52,396 bases of DNA from Burkholderiales bacterium (GCA_014378555.1 JACMNN010000169.1:1-52396), one strand, 5' to 3'. Shown: positions 35,510-44,030, numbered from the stretch's first letter. Notes: a model not told the origin generated them from the sequence alone. Numbers and translations are program-made.

Positions 35510-36436
35510 CTACACCTTCGAGCGCGCAATACTGGCCAAAGCGCAGGATGCGATGCGACTAAATTGCGAATCCGCGCGGCTTGTCAAAATAATGGGCACG
35601 CGAGCGCCTTGGACAATGCCTGCACATTCACCGCCGCCCACATAGACAAAACTTTTGTAGAGCATATTTCCTGAGTTTAAATCGGGCACTACAAGTAAAT
35701 CAGGACAACCAGCGACAGCAGAGACGATACCTTTGGCCGCCGCGGCGGTCGCAGAAATAGCGTTGTCAAACCCAAATGGACCTTCAACCATTGCCGAGCC
35801 GAATCGTCCGCTAACCGCTAGCGCGACCAGTGCCTGTGCATCAATGGTGGCCGGAATTCGCTCGTGAACCGTTTCCACGGCAGCCAAGATCGCAACTTTA
35901 GGCGCCTGAACGCCGAGCTGGATGAGTAATCGCACTGCGTTGGTAATCGCGTCTGCTTTGGTCCGCACATCGGGCGCGATATTGATCACCGCATCGGTAA
36001 GCGCAATTAGTTTTGCGTAGCGCGGCAAATCGAAAACAAAAGTGTGCGTGATGCGGGTTTCTGCCCGCAAACCCGCGTCTCGCGCGACGACCGCCGCCAT
36101 CAATTCATCGGTGTGCAGGCTACCCTTCATCAGGGCCGCTACTCGATTATCAGCCGCATCCTTCACCGCGCGGCGCGCGGCCTCGACCGCCGATTCGCCG
36201 GTGTCCACGATGCGCCCCGGTAAAGACAAATGCAGTTGCTCTGCGAGAACACGAATACGTGCTTCAGATCCGTAGAACACCGGCTCAATCAGCCCAGCAC
36301 CAGCCGCCGCAATGGCCGCTCGCAACGACACCTCGTCGCTAGCGTAAACGACGGCGGTCACCAGCGGCGGCAGCGCTTTCGCTCGTTCGATTAACGCTGA
36401 AAGTTTCGGATGCGTAACTTGATAATCCGTCCCCAC
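35510..36436 (-). CDS. pta: Phosphate acetyltransferase (PTA/PTB family)
   Basis: Converts acetyl phosphate and CoA to acetyl-CoA and phosphate. The product has about 308 residues in a single PTA_PTB domain; LIERAKALPPLVTAVVYASDEVSLRAA resembles the phosphotransacetylase part of enoyl-CoA hydratase/Pta proteins. Later blocks are GLIEPVFYG, VAALMKGSLHTDELM and DLLVVPDLNSGNMLYKS. GTG 36436 lies 4 bases after the iclR stop; TTG 36451 is an alternative. The track start is inside iclR. Neighbouring xsc makes acetyl phosphate, so this Pta should finish sulfonate carbon assimilation. Phosphobutyryl transfer is the alternative activity. Confidence 0.85.
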   Translation of the reverse strand: MGTDYQVTHPKLSALIERAKALPPLVTAVVYASDEVSLRAAIAAAGAGLIEPVFYGSEARIRVLAEQLHLSLPGRIVDTGESAVEAARRAVKDAADNRVAALMKGSLHTDELMAAVVARDAGLRAETRITHTFVFDLPRYAKLIALTDAVINIAPDVRTKADAITNAVRLLIQLGVQAPKVAILAAVETVHERIPATIDAQALVALAVSGRFGSAMVEGPFGFDNAISATAAAAKGIVSAVAGCPDLLVVPDLNSGNMLYKSFVYVGGGECAGIVQGARVPIILTSRADSQFSRIASCALASIARSKV

Positions 36437-36440
36437 CGCG

Positions 36441-37229
36441 TTACCAGTCAAGCGTTTGACCGATTTGTTCGGCCGCTTCTTTGAGCGTTGGCAGAAATTC
36501 AATGGCCTGTGCCTCGCTCATTCTGGATACCGGTCCATGCACCGCTATAGCAGCCACCACGCGTTCCTGATCATTGAGCACTGGCACCGCCAGACAACAA
36601 ATTCCGGCGAGATATTCCTCATTGTCAATCGCGTAACCGCCGCGCCGCACTTTGGTGAACTCAAGTTCAAGTTGGCGAAGTGAGGTCAGTGTGTTTTTAG
36701 TGTGGGCAATCAGCGGCGCGCTGGTCAAAAGTCGGTCACGCATGCGCTTCGCCGAGTGCGCAAGAAACAGCTTTCCGCTAGCGCTTGCGTACAACGGCAC
36801 CTTAGAGCCCGCATGCAGATTTATTCGCAGCGGCCACGACGATTCGACGCGATCCAGATACATGACGTGATGGCCGTTGGGGATCGTCAGATTGCAAGTT
36901 TCACCAACCTTCTCCACCAGTTCTTCGAGAATCGCGCGGCGCGCCGAACGATGCGGCGAATGCAGCAACACATTAGCCGCCAAGTTGGTCAACCGCTCGC
37001 CGGGCACATAACGCTTGGCATCAGGCTCGCGAAGCAGGATACCGGCCTCCTCAAGGGTCGTCAGAATGCGAAACACGGTCGGCTTCGGCAAGCCGCCCGC
37101 CTGCATGATCTCGGTCAAACTGACCGAGCGCTCGCTGTTCGCTACAAACTCCATTACGGTGAGCGAACGCAACGCCGCGGATCCGGCTTCGCGACCTTCT
37201 TTGTGTTCTTCCTCATGTTCAACTGACAT
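36441..37229 (-). CDS. IclR-family transcriptional regulator (SauR-like)
   Basis: A 262-residue regulator. The N-terminal winged helix-turn-helix (about 20-80) shows SVSLTEIMQAGGLPKPTVFRILTTLEEAG. A C-terminal effector-binding domain contains NLTIPNGHHVMYLDRVES, GSKVPLYASASGKLFLA and the metal or effector loop GGYAIDNEEYLAGICCLAVPV. It is divergent from xsc and upstream of pta in one operon. In Cupriavidus necator the sulfoacetate genes are governed by an IclR protein, SauR, so a similar role is likely here, with a sulfonate or its CoA ester as effector. TTAGGAA lies 7 bases before the ATG. Confidence 0.88.
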   Translation of the reverse strand: MSVEHEEEHKEGREAGSAALRSLTVMEFVANSERSVSLTEIMQAGGLPKPTVFRILTTLEEAGILLREPDAKRYVPGERLTNLAANVLLHSPHRSARRAILEELVEKVGETCNLTIPNGHHVMYLDRVESSWPLRINLHAGSKVPLYASASGKLFLAHSAKRMRDRLLTSAPLIAHTKNTLTSLRQLELEFTKVRRGGYAIDNEEYLAGICCLAVPVLNDQERVVAAIAVHGPVSRMSEAQAIEFLPTLKEAAEQIGQTLDW

Positions 37230-37285
37230 CTTATATTCCTAAGTTAATTCTGGCCTAATTATGCACACATTGCCTCAACAATGAG

Positions 37286-37329
37286 AAAATGAAACCACGG
37301 GATTCGTTTTTAAGCGTTTTTGGACGCTT
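37286..37329. promoter_or_regulatory. Candidate operators in the iclR-xsc divergent region
   Basis: In the 154-bp region between iclR and xsc there are two adjacent dyads. One is AAAATGAA-N9-TTCGTTTT (one mismatch). The other is AAGCGT-N6-ACGCTT (perfect). IclR proteins commonly bind short palindromes in such divergent regions. No convincing -35/-10 pairs were seen. Confidence 0.4.
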
Positions 37330-37383
37330 GGGACACCTTGTCGCCGCACACTTCCGCCCAGTTTCAACAAATACGAGGTTCTC

Positions 37384-39249
37384 ATGGCAACCAAACCATC
37401 AACAAAGACCACCAAGATCATGAAAATTGCAAAGCTTTCGGCGACCGCCGCGAAGCAAAGCACCAAGGTCGATCGCCGCGTAACCCGTGGCAAAGTAAAA
37501 ATGACGCCGTCTGAGGCGTTCGTGGAAACCCTAGTCGCGCAAGGCGTAACCGACATCTTCGGCATCGTGGGCTCCGCCTATATGGACGCGTTGGACCTTT
37601 TCGAGACCGCCGGCATTCGCTTCATTTCGGTCGCACACGAGCAGGGTGCTGGCCATATGGCCGATGGTTTTTCACGGGTGTCGGGCCGACACGGCGTGTG
37701 CATCGGCCAAAACGGCCCCGGCATCACCAATTTCGTAACACCGATCGCGGCGGCCTATTGGGCACACTCGCCGGTGGTCGTGATCACGCCTGAAACTGGC
37801 TCAATGACTCTCGGCTTAGGTGGCTTCCAGGAGACTGATCAACTGCCGATCTTCTCCAAGATCACTAAATTTCAGGCGCATGTAAACAACAAAGCACGCA
37901 TGGCTGAAATGACTGCGCGTGCCTTTGACCGCGCCCACATTGAGCTCGGACCGACGCAACTCAATATTCCACGCGATTACTTTTACGGCGAGGGTGACTA
38001 CGAAATTCCAACGCCGATCACCATCGAACGTGGCGCCGGCGGAGAAGGCGCGCTTGACGAAGCCGCCGAGTTGCTGTCAAAAGCAAAATTCCCGGTTATT
38101 TTGTCCGGCGGTGGCGTGATTATGGGCAACGGTATTGATGCCGCGATCAAGCTTGCTGAGCTGCTTGATGCGCCGGTGTGCAATAGCTATTTGCATAACG
38201 ACAGCTTTCCGGCAAACCACCGCCTATGGTGCGGTCCGCTCGGCTATCAGGGCTCGAAAGCGGCCATGAAACTAATCGCTAAGGCCGACGTTGTGATCGC
38301 GCTCGGCACGCGCCTTGGCCCGTTCGGCACACTGCCGCAACACGGCATTGACTACTGGCCGGCCAACGCAAAAATTATCCAGATCGATGCCGACGCCAAA
38401 ATGCTCGGGTTGGTCAAGAAAATTTCTGTTGGCATTTGCGGTGACGCTCGCGCTGCGGCGCTAGCCCTGGTTGCGCGCCTAAAAGGCAAATCGCTGGCGT
38501 GTCACGCTAACCGCGACGCGCGCTTAGCCACCGTTGCCAAAGAACGCAAGGCTTGGGAAAAAGAACTTGATGGCTGGACGCACGAGACCGACGCCTACTC
38601 GATTGAAGTCGCCAAGGCGTCGAAGTACATGCATCCAAGGCAGGTATTACGCGAGTTGGAAAAAGCAATGCCGGCGCGCGCGATGGTGTCGACCGATATC
38701 GGCAATATCTGCTCGGTGTCGAACAGTTACCTGCGCTTCAACGAACCACGCTCCATGTTTGCTGCGATGAGTTTTGGTAACTGCGGGTATGCCTTTCCGA
38801 CCATCATCGGCGCAAAGCTGGCGGCGCCTGATCGACCTGCAATTGCATACGTCGGCGATGGCGCATGGGGCATCAGCTTCAACGAGGTACAAACTTGCGT
38901 GCGTGAAAACATTCCGGTTACCGCCATTGTGTTCAACAACGGTCAGTGGGGCGCCGAGAAAAAGAATCACGTAGATTTCTACAACCGACGTTATTTGGGT
39001 GTCGCGCTCGACAACCAACCGCACTGGGCAAACGTTGCCGTTGCGATGGGCGCCGAGGGATTGCGCATTGATCAGTTGGCCGATGTAGGTCCTGCACTGG
39101 CCGAAGCATGCGACGCGCAAAAACGCGGCCGCACCACAATCCTTGAAATCATGGTGACCAAAGAGCTGGGCGACCCGTTCCGGCGCGATGCTTTAGCCCT
39201 GCCAACGCGCTTCTTAAGCAAGTACAAACATACTGAAATCAAGCGCTAG
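37384..39249 (+). CDS. xsc: Sulfoacetaldehyde acetyltransferase
   Basis: Thiamine-diphosphate enzyme that cleaves sulfoacetaldehyde with phosphate into acetyl phosphate and sulfite, the desulfonation step. The product has 621 residues. From about residue 40 it has the three-domain ThDP fold: EQGAGHMADGFSRVSGRHGVCIGQNGPG with the catalytic Glu, the DIPRDYFYGE-like NIPRDYFYG, and the cofactor motif GDGAWGISFNEVQTCVRENIPVTAIVFNN. The ending KELGDPFRRDAL is typical of Xsc. The first 39 residues are a Lys/Thr-rich extension not usual for the family; an internal ATG at 37501 (MTPSEAF) would give the standard length. GAGG lies just before ATG 37384. Confidence 0.93.
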   Translation: MATKPSTKTTKIMKIAKLSATAAKQSTKVDRRVTRGKVKMTPSEAFVETLVAQGVTDIFGIVGSAYMDALDLFETAGIRFISVAHEQGAGHMADGFSRVSGRHGVCIGQNGPGITNFVTPIAAAYWAHSPVVVITPETGSMTLGLGGFQETDQLPIFSKITKFQAHVNNKARMAEMTARAFDRAHIELGPTQLNIPRDYFYGEGDYEIPTPITIERGAGGEGALDEAAELLSKAKFPVILSGGGVIMGNGIDAAIKLAELLDAPVCNSYLHNDSFPANHRLWCGPLGYQGSKAAMKLIAKADVVIALGTRLGPFGTLPQHGIDYWPANAKIIQIDADAKMLGLVKKISVGICGDARAAALALVARLKGKSLACHANRDARLATVAKERKAWEKELDGWTHETDAYSIEVAKASKYMHPRQVLRELEKAMPARAMVSTDIGNICSVSNSYLRFNEPRSMFAAMSFGNCGYAFPTIIGAKLAAPDRPAIAYVGDGAWGISFNEVQTCVRENIPVTAIVFNNGQWGAEKKNHVDFYNRRYLGVALDNQPHWANVAVAMGAEGLRIDQLADVGPALAEACDAQKRGRTTILEIMVTKELGDPFRRDALALPTRFLSKYKHTEIKR

Positions 39250-39258
39250 GCCCATCAC

Positions 39259-39297
39259 ACCATCTCGCGTTGGTGTTTGAACCAACGCCGAGATGGT
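39259..39297 (+). other. Intercistronic stem-loop between xsc and the Bug receptor gene
   Basis: ACCATCTCGCGTTGGT pairs with ACCAACGCCGAGATGGT, leaving one bulged base and a 6-base loop. No T run follows, so it is not a simple terminator. It lies between the xsc stop and the AAGGAGG of the receptor gene, and could protect the upstream message or set different expression levels. Confidence 0.65.
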
Positions 39298-39325
39298 CCC
39301 TCCAACCTCGCATAAGGAGGCATTT

Positions 39326-40309
39326 ATGCAATCAGTATTTCGTTTACTGGCGACCGGGTTCGCCGCTGCAAGTCTTGTTGTGGGCGTGCCAAGCTATGCG
39401 CAAGCGTGGCCAACCAAACCCGTTCGTTTGATAAATCCGTTTCCGGCGGGGGGGGGTACAGATACGTTTGCGCGACCGTTATCGGCGCAACTGAGCAAGC
39501 AACTTGGCCAGCAATTCATCGTTGAAAACATCGGTGGTGCTGGCGGAACAGTGGGCGCAGCGGTAGCAGCGCGTACCGCAGGCGACGGCTACACCTTCCT
39601 GATCGGCGCGGTGCATCACACCATCGCGCCTTCGATTTATCCCAAGCTTTCCTACGACATCGAGAAAGACTTCGTGCCAGTCACGTTGCTCGCCATGATG
39701 CCGTTTGTGATGGTGGTGCAACCGAACAAATTGCCCGACGTAAAAACGGTCAAAGACCTTGTTGAATACGCGCGCGCCAAGCCGGGCAAACTCAACTTTG
39801 GCTCGCCAGGTTCTGGCACATCGCAGCACTTGACGGCTGAGCTGTTTAAGGTCAATCACAACCTGAACATGATTCACGTTCCGTACAAAGGCATGGGCCC
39901 AGCCATGCAAGATTTTCTGGGTGGCTCGATCGACGTATTGTTTGACGGAATGAGTGCATCGGCCGCGCAAATTCGCTCAGGTAAAGCGCGAGCCTTAGGC
40001 TTGATGGCGGCGCACCGTTCACCGCAGTACCCTGAAATTCCCACGCTCGCAGAGCAGGGTTTTGCCAATAGTGAGGCGTCGCAGTGGTACGCAGTGTGGG
40101 CGATCAAGGGCACGCCGCCGGAAATTGTCGACAAGATGCACCGTGAAATCGTCAAAGCATTGGACGACCCCATGGTCAAAGGCAACTGGGCGGCGGCAGC
40201 GGCCGATGCGGGCGGCATGCCACCTGCAGAGTTCGGCAAATTTGTGCGCAGCGAGATTGAACGCTGGGCCAAGGTGACCAAAGCTTCTGGCGCGAAGTTG
40301 GACAACTGA
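39326..40309 (+). CDS. Bug-family (TTT) solute-binding protein
   Basis: Periplasmic receptor of the tripartite tricarboxylate transporter type, 327 residues. A signal peptide ends near SYAQA. The mature start WPTKPVRLINPFPAGGGTDTFAR, then GAGGTVGAAVAARTAGDGYT and LNFGSPGSGTSQHLTAELF, are hallmark Bug motifs. Start ATG 39326 has AAGGAGG 6 bases upstream; the track start is 11 codons too early. No TctA/TctB permease is in the window, so it is an orphan receptor. Inside the sulfonate island, sulfoacetate or a related sulfonate is the likely ligand. A G9 run lies in codons 41-44. Confidence 0.92.
   Translation: MQSVFRLLATGFAAASLVVGVPSYAQAWPTKPVRLINPFPAGGGTDTFARPLSAQLSKQLGQQFIVENIGGAGGTVGAAVAARTAGDGYTFLIGAVHHTIAPSIYPKLSYDIEKDFVPVTLLAMMPFVMVVQPNKLPDVKTVKDLVEYARAKPGKLNFGSPGSGTSQHLTAELFKVNHNLNMIHVPYKGMGPAMQDFLGGSIDVLFDGMSASAAQIRSGKARALGLMAAHRSPQYPEIPTLAEQGFANSEASQWYAVWAIKGTPPEIVDKMHREIVKALDDPMVKGNWAAAAADAGGMPPAEFGKFVRSEIERWAKVTKASGAKLDN
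39448..39456 (+). repeat. G9 homopolymer inside the Bug receptor gene
   Basis: Nine consecutive G encode part of AGGG in the mature N-terminus (GCG GGG GGG GGT). With nine G the frame is intact; gain or loss of one G would truncate the protein soon after. Poly-G tracts of this length are known slippage sites. Confidence 0.9.
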
Positions 40310-40327
40310 TGTGCAGCCGCATTTAGT

Positions 40328-41728
40328 ATGAGTGAATTTGCAACTATCGCAGGCCTCATCGAGCGCGCACGCGCTGCTCAGGCCGTGGCAGAAACCTTCG
40401 ATCAAACGCAAACCGATCGCGTGTGTGCTGCGGCTGCATGGGCGATCATGGAGCCGTCCCGTAACCGCGCTCTCGCCGAACTAGCCGTGCGCGACACCGG
40501 CCTTGGTAATGTGGCCGACAAAGTACAGAAAAATCATCGCAAGACACTCGGCTTGATGCGCGATTTGCATGGCGCGAAATCAGTTGGCGTGATCGCTGAC
40601 GACCGAGCGACTGGCATTACCGAGATTGCACGGGCGGCGGGAGTGGTTGGCGCAATTACGCCGTCGACTAATCCTGGCGCAACCCCAGCGAACATGATCA
40701 TTAACGCGATGAAGGGCCGCAACGCCATCATCCTCGCGCCGTCGCCCAAAGGCGCGTCCACCGCTGAGTTGCTGCTGCGATATGTGTACGCAGAATTTGA
40801 CCGCATCGGCGCACCGCACGATCTGGTGCAAGTGTTACCGTCCCCGGTGAGCAAGGCGTTAACTTACGAATTGTTGCAACAGGTTGACTTGATAGTGGCC
40901 ACCGGTTCTCAGGCCAATATTCGCGCCGCGTATTCAAGTGGCAAACCTGCGTTCGGTGTGGGCGCGGGCAATGTCGCGGTAATCGTTGACGCCACAGCCG
41001 ATGTGGCGGCGGCGGCCGAGCGAATTGTTCGGTCGAAAATATTCGATAACGCAACCAGTTGCTCTAGCGAAAACAGCGTTGTCATCGTCGACGCCGTTTA
41101 TGACGCCATGATCGCAGCGCTTGAGGCGCAAGGATGCATGCTGCTCAATGCTGAAGAAAAAACACAACTGCAAAACGTGATGTTTCCTTCGGGTAAATTG
41201 TCACCGGTGGTCACGGCGAAATCAGCCTCAGACATTGCTGCGATTGCGGGACTCAGTCGCGCGACGGCTGCGCGCGTTTTGATGGTGCATGAAACAGGTA
41301 TTGGCATAGGCGCTCCGTTCTCTGGTGAGAAATTGTCGCCAGTGATGGCGATTTATCGGGCTGAAAATTTCGCTGCAGCGGCACGCGTAGTGACCGACAT
41401 TTACGGGTATCAAGGCGCCGGGCATTCGGTGGGTGTTCACGCCGCGCCTGAGCGGGCGGATGCGCTCGCTTTGCAACTTGGCCTGACGCTGCCAGTCGCC
41501 CGCGTGATCGTGAATCAGGCGCACTGCATTGCCACAGGCGGCAGCTTCGACAACGGTTTGCCGTTCTCTTTATCGATGGGTTGCGGCACCTGGGGTGGCA
41601 ATAGTTTCAGCGACAATTTGACGTATCGAAACTTTCTAAACATCACACGTATCGCCCGACCTATTGCGCAGAACATGCCCGAAGAATCCGTGCTGTTTGC
41701 TGATTATTTTTCTCACGTCAATCGATGA
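40328..41728 (+). CDS. sauS: Acylating sulfoacetaldehyde dehydrogenase (SauS-like)
   Basis: CoA-acylating aldehyde dehydrogenase, 466 residues, expected to reduce sulfoacetyl-CoA to sulfoacetaldehyde with NAD(P)H. The fold is that of acetaldehyde/succinate-semialdehyde CoA dehydrogenases: cofactor region AAGVVGAITPSTNPGATPANMI, VLPSPVSKALTYELLQQVDLIVATGS, and the catalytic cysteine in DNATSCSSENSVV. Its neighbours are xsc upstream and an acyl-CoA ligase overlapping downstream (ATGA), the same S-T order as sauS-sauT in Cupriavidus necator. No good ribosome site precedes the ATG. Without its neighbours it would be called only an acylating aldehyde dehydrogenase. Confidence 0.82.
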   Translation: MSEFATIAGLIERARAAQAVAETFDQTQTDRVCAAAAWAIMEPSRNRALAELAVRDTGLGNVADKVQKNHRKTLGLMRDLHGAKSVGVIADDRATGITEIARAAGVVGAITPSTNPGATPANMIINAMKGRNAIILAPSPKGASTAELLLRYVYAEFDRIGAPHDLVQVLPSPVSKALTYELLQQVDLIVATGSQANIRAAYSSGKPAFGVGAGNVAVIVDATADVAAAAERIVRSKIFDNATSCSSENSVVIVDAVYDAMIAALEAQGCMLLNAEEKTQLQNVMFPSGKLSPVVTAKSASDIAAIAGLSRATAARVLMVHETGIGIGAPFSGEKLSPVMAIYRAENFAAAARVVTDIYGYQGAGHSVGVHAAPERADALALQLGLTLPVARVIVNQAHCIATGGSFDNGLPFSLSMGCGTWGGNSFSDNLTYRNFLNITRIARPIAQNMPEESVLFADYFSHVNR

Positions 41729-43242
41729 CCACTGCCGCCACGATACGTGACGTTCTGCACACGCACGAACGAGAACAACCCGATGCAGCGCTGCTAATTT
41801 CGCCAGAAACTGGCGAAATTCTCACCTACGCGAAGTTTGCTAAAGAAGCACGCCAACTTGCTGCGCTTTATGCGGCGCACAATTTGCTTCCCGGTGATCA
41901 CATTGGATTTTTGCTGCACAACGGCTACCAGACTGCGACCATTTTTTTGGGCACGATGGCTGCCGGATTTGTCACTACGCCGCTTAATCTGCTCGCGCAT
42001 GGCGCGCAGCTCGCCTATGTTCTAGAGCACAGCGATATCAAGTTCGTATTCACCTCAACGCACTACGAAGCCCAGTTGCGCACGGCGCTGGCGATGCTGG
42101 CGAGCGAGCGGTCAAAAAGTATTTGCGTCGAAGTGATCGACTCCGACGCGGCAAACGCGCACGCCAGTTACGGAGAGATCGAACTTGACTCATCAGCGCA
42201 TGGCCAATCACCGGCACTGCTGATGTACACCTCAGGCACCACAGGCCAGCCCAAAGGCGCCCTGCTCACCCACGCCAATGTGCTGCATGCGGGCCGCTCG
42301 GTGTGTGACTGGCACGGGTTGACCCACGCCGATCGTGTGTTGTCGTCACTGCCGCTGTATCACATCAATGGTCAGTGCATCGCAACGGTCGCACCATTTA
42401 TCAGCGGTGGCAGTATCGTCGCGCCGCACAAATTTTCGGCGAAAGCATGGTGGGGTTGGGTCGAACGCTATCAACCGACGTGGCTGAATCTGGTGCCCAC
42501 CATCATCGCCTATCTGTTGAACGCCGCCGACGGCAACACCAAGCTTTGGCCGGCGATTCGCTTTGTCCGCTCCGCCTCAGCGCCCCTGCCGCCCGACCAG
42601 CACCGCGCTTTTGAGCAGACCTTTGGCGTGAGCGTGATCGAAGCGATGGGCATGACGGAATGCGCTTCGGTGGTGTTCTGCAACCCGCAACCCGCAAGCC
42701 TTCGCAAGTACGGCACGCCAGGACAGCCATGCGGCGTGGAATCACGCGTCGTATCGACCGAAACCGGCGCGGTGCTCGCCGACGGCGTCACCGGCGAGCT
42801 GCAGCTGCGCGGCGACAACGTGATGCTCGGTTATTACAACGCGCCGGAAAAAACTGCCGATGCGATGACCTCCGATAATTGGTTACGCACCGGGGACCTC
42901 GGACATCGCGACCCAGACGGGTTCTATTTTGTGACCGGTCGCATCAAAGAGCTCATCATTAAAGGCGGAGAGAACATCGCGCCTCGTGAAATCGACGAGG
43001 CGTTGTTAGCGCATCCGGCGGTGCTTGAGGCGGCAGCAGTAGGCATTCCTGACGTCAACTACGGGCAGGAAATACTTGCTGCCATCGTGCTCAAACCGGG
43101 CGCGCAGTGCGATGAAGCGACGTTGCGCGAACACTGCGTGCAGCTGCTAGGACGCTACAAGACGCCGAAGCTGTTTCGCTTTGTCGAAGATCTTCCAAAG
43201 GGGCCGTCCGGCAAGGTGCAGCGCCTCAAGTTACTCGACTGA
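41725..43242 (+). CDS. sauT: Sulfoacetate-CoA ligase-like acyl-CoA synthetase (SauT-like)
   Basis: ANL-family ligase, 505 residues, expected to activate sulfoacetate with ATP and CoA. Motifs in order: the P-loop LMYTSGTTGQPKGALLTH (near 165), the YHINGQCIATVAPF segment, GMTECASVVF, the hinge region WLRTGDLGHRDPDGFYFVTGRIKELIIKGGENI, and the catalytic lysine in LPKGPSGKVQRLKL. ATG overlaps the sauS stop (ATGA). Substrate assignment rests on the xsc-sauS context; oxalate or other short acids are alternatives. A perfect 11-bp hairpin lies within its first 100 bases. Confidence 0.82.
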   Translation: MTTAATIRDVLHTHEREQPDAALLISPETGEILTYAKFAKEARQLAALYAAHNLLPGDHIGFLLHNGYQTATIFLGTMAAGFVTTPLNLLAHGAQLAYVLEHSDIKFVFTSTHYEAQLRTALAMLASERSKSICVEVIDSDAANAHASYGEIELDSSAHGQSPALLMYTSGTTGQPKGALLTHANVLHAGRSVCDWHGLTHADRVLSSLPLYHINGQCIATVAPFISGGSIVAPHKFSAKAWWGWVERYQPTWLNLVPTIIAYLLNAADGNTKLWPAIRFVRSASAPLPPDQHRAFEQTFGVSVIEAMGMTECASVVFCNPQPASLRKYGTPGQPCGVESRVVSTETGAVLADGVTGELQLRGDNVMLGYYNAPEKTADAMTSDNWLRTGDLGHRDPDGFYFVTGRIKELIIKGGENIAPREIDEALLAHPAVLEAAAVGIPDVNYGQEILAAIVLKPGAQCDEATLREHCVQLLGRYKTPKLFRFVEDLPKGPSGKVQRLKLLD

Positions 43243-44030
43243 TGTGCATTGCCGCGTTCGCGTGGAACCCGGAGGGCGATACGCCGCTGCTGCTGGCTGC
43301 CAATCGCGATGAATTCTTTGCCCGCCCTACCGAGCAGATGCATTGGTGGCCCGACTCGTCAGTCCTCGCGGGCCGCGATTTAAAAGCGAACGGTGCTTGG
43401 CTCGGCATCACGCGGCACGGTCGATTTGCGTTGCTGACCAATATCCGTAATCCTAGCCTACGACGTGAGGGTGCGCCGTCGCGCGGCGACATCGCCAAAA
43501 ATTTTCTTCAATCATCGGTTGCGCCCTCGACGTTTATTGCAGCACTCGCATCGATCGCGCCGCGTTTTGAGGGCTTCAATTTTCTGTGCGGGCAGGTCGG
43601 CGAGGGCTTGCGAGAATTATGGTTTCTAAATTCGGTGGAATGCGTTGCCGAACGTTTGGTTCAAGGCCAGTACGGGTTGTCAAATGCATCGCTCGATACG
43701 GATTGGCCGAAGCTGTTGCGGGTGAAACAGGGACTGCGGCATGCGCTTGCTGAACGAGATTTGGCGCAGCAAGACGCGCGCCTCGTGCGCTTGTTGCGCA
43801 ACACCACGCCGACATCCGAGCGGCACCTGCCAAGTACCGGCGTTCCGCTCGAATGGGAACGTGCGCTAGGGTCAATTTTTATCAATCGCGACGACTACGG
43901 CACGCGAGCTTCCACCGTTTTGCGCGTAAGCGGCGGATATTCGACCGTGACCGAGATCAACTATGCGCCAGATATAAATCTCGTTCAACGCCATGATTTT
44001 TCGTTTGCTATCTTGCCTATTTGGCATTGA
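43242..44030 (+). CDS. NRDE/TANGO2-family protein
   Basis: A 262-residue member of the NRDE (TANGO2) family. It has the N-terminal Cys 2 (MCIAAFAW) and the name-giving motif in LLAANRDEFFARP, then GAWLGITRHGRFALLTNIR. These proteins share the Ntn-hydrolase-like start. In eukaryotes TANGO2 is tied to heme or lipid handling, but the bacterial role is not settled. It overlaps the sauT stop (TGATG), so it is made from the same message; a metabolic link to sulfonate use is unproven. A terminator follows. Confidence 0.88.
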   Translation: MCIAAFAWNPEGDTPLLLAANRDEFFARPTEQMHWWPDSSVLAGRDLKANGAWLGITRHGRFALLTNIRNPSLRREGAPSRGDIAKNFLQSSVAPSTFIAALASIAPRFEGFNFLCGQVGEGLRELWFLNSVECVAERLVQGQYGLSNASLDTDWPKLLRVKQGLRHALAERDLAQQDARLVRLLRNTTPTSERHLPSTGVPLEWERALGSIFINRDDYGTRASTVLRVSGGYSTVTEINYAPDINLVQRHDFSFAILPIWH

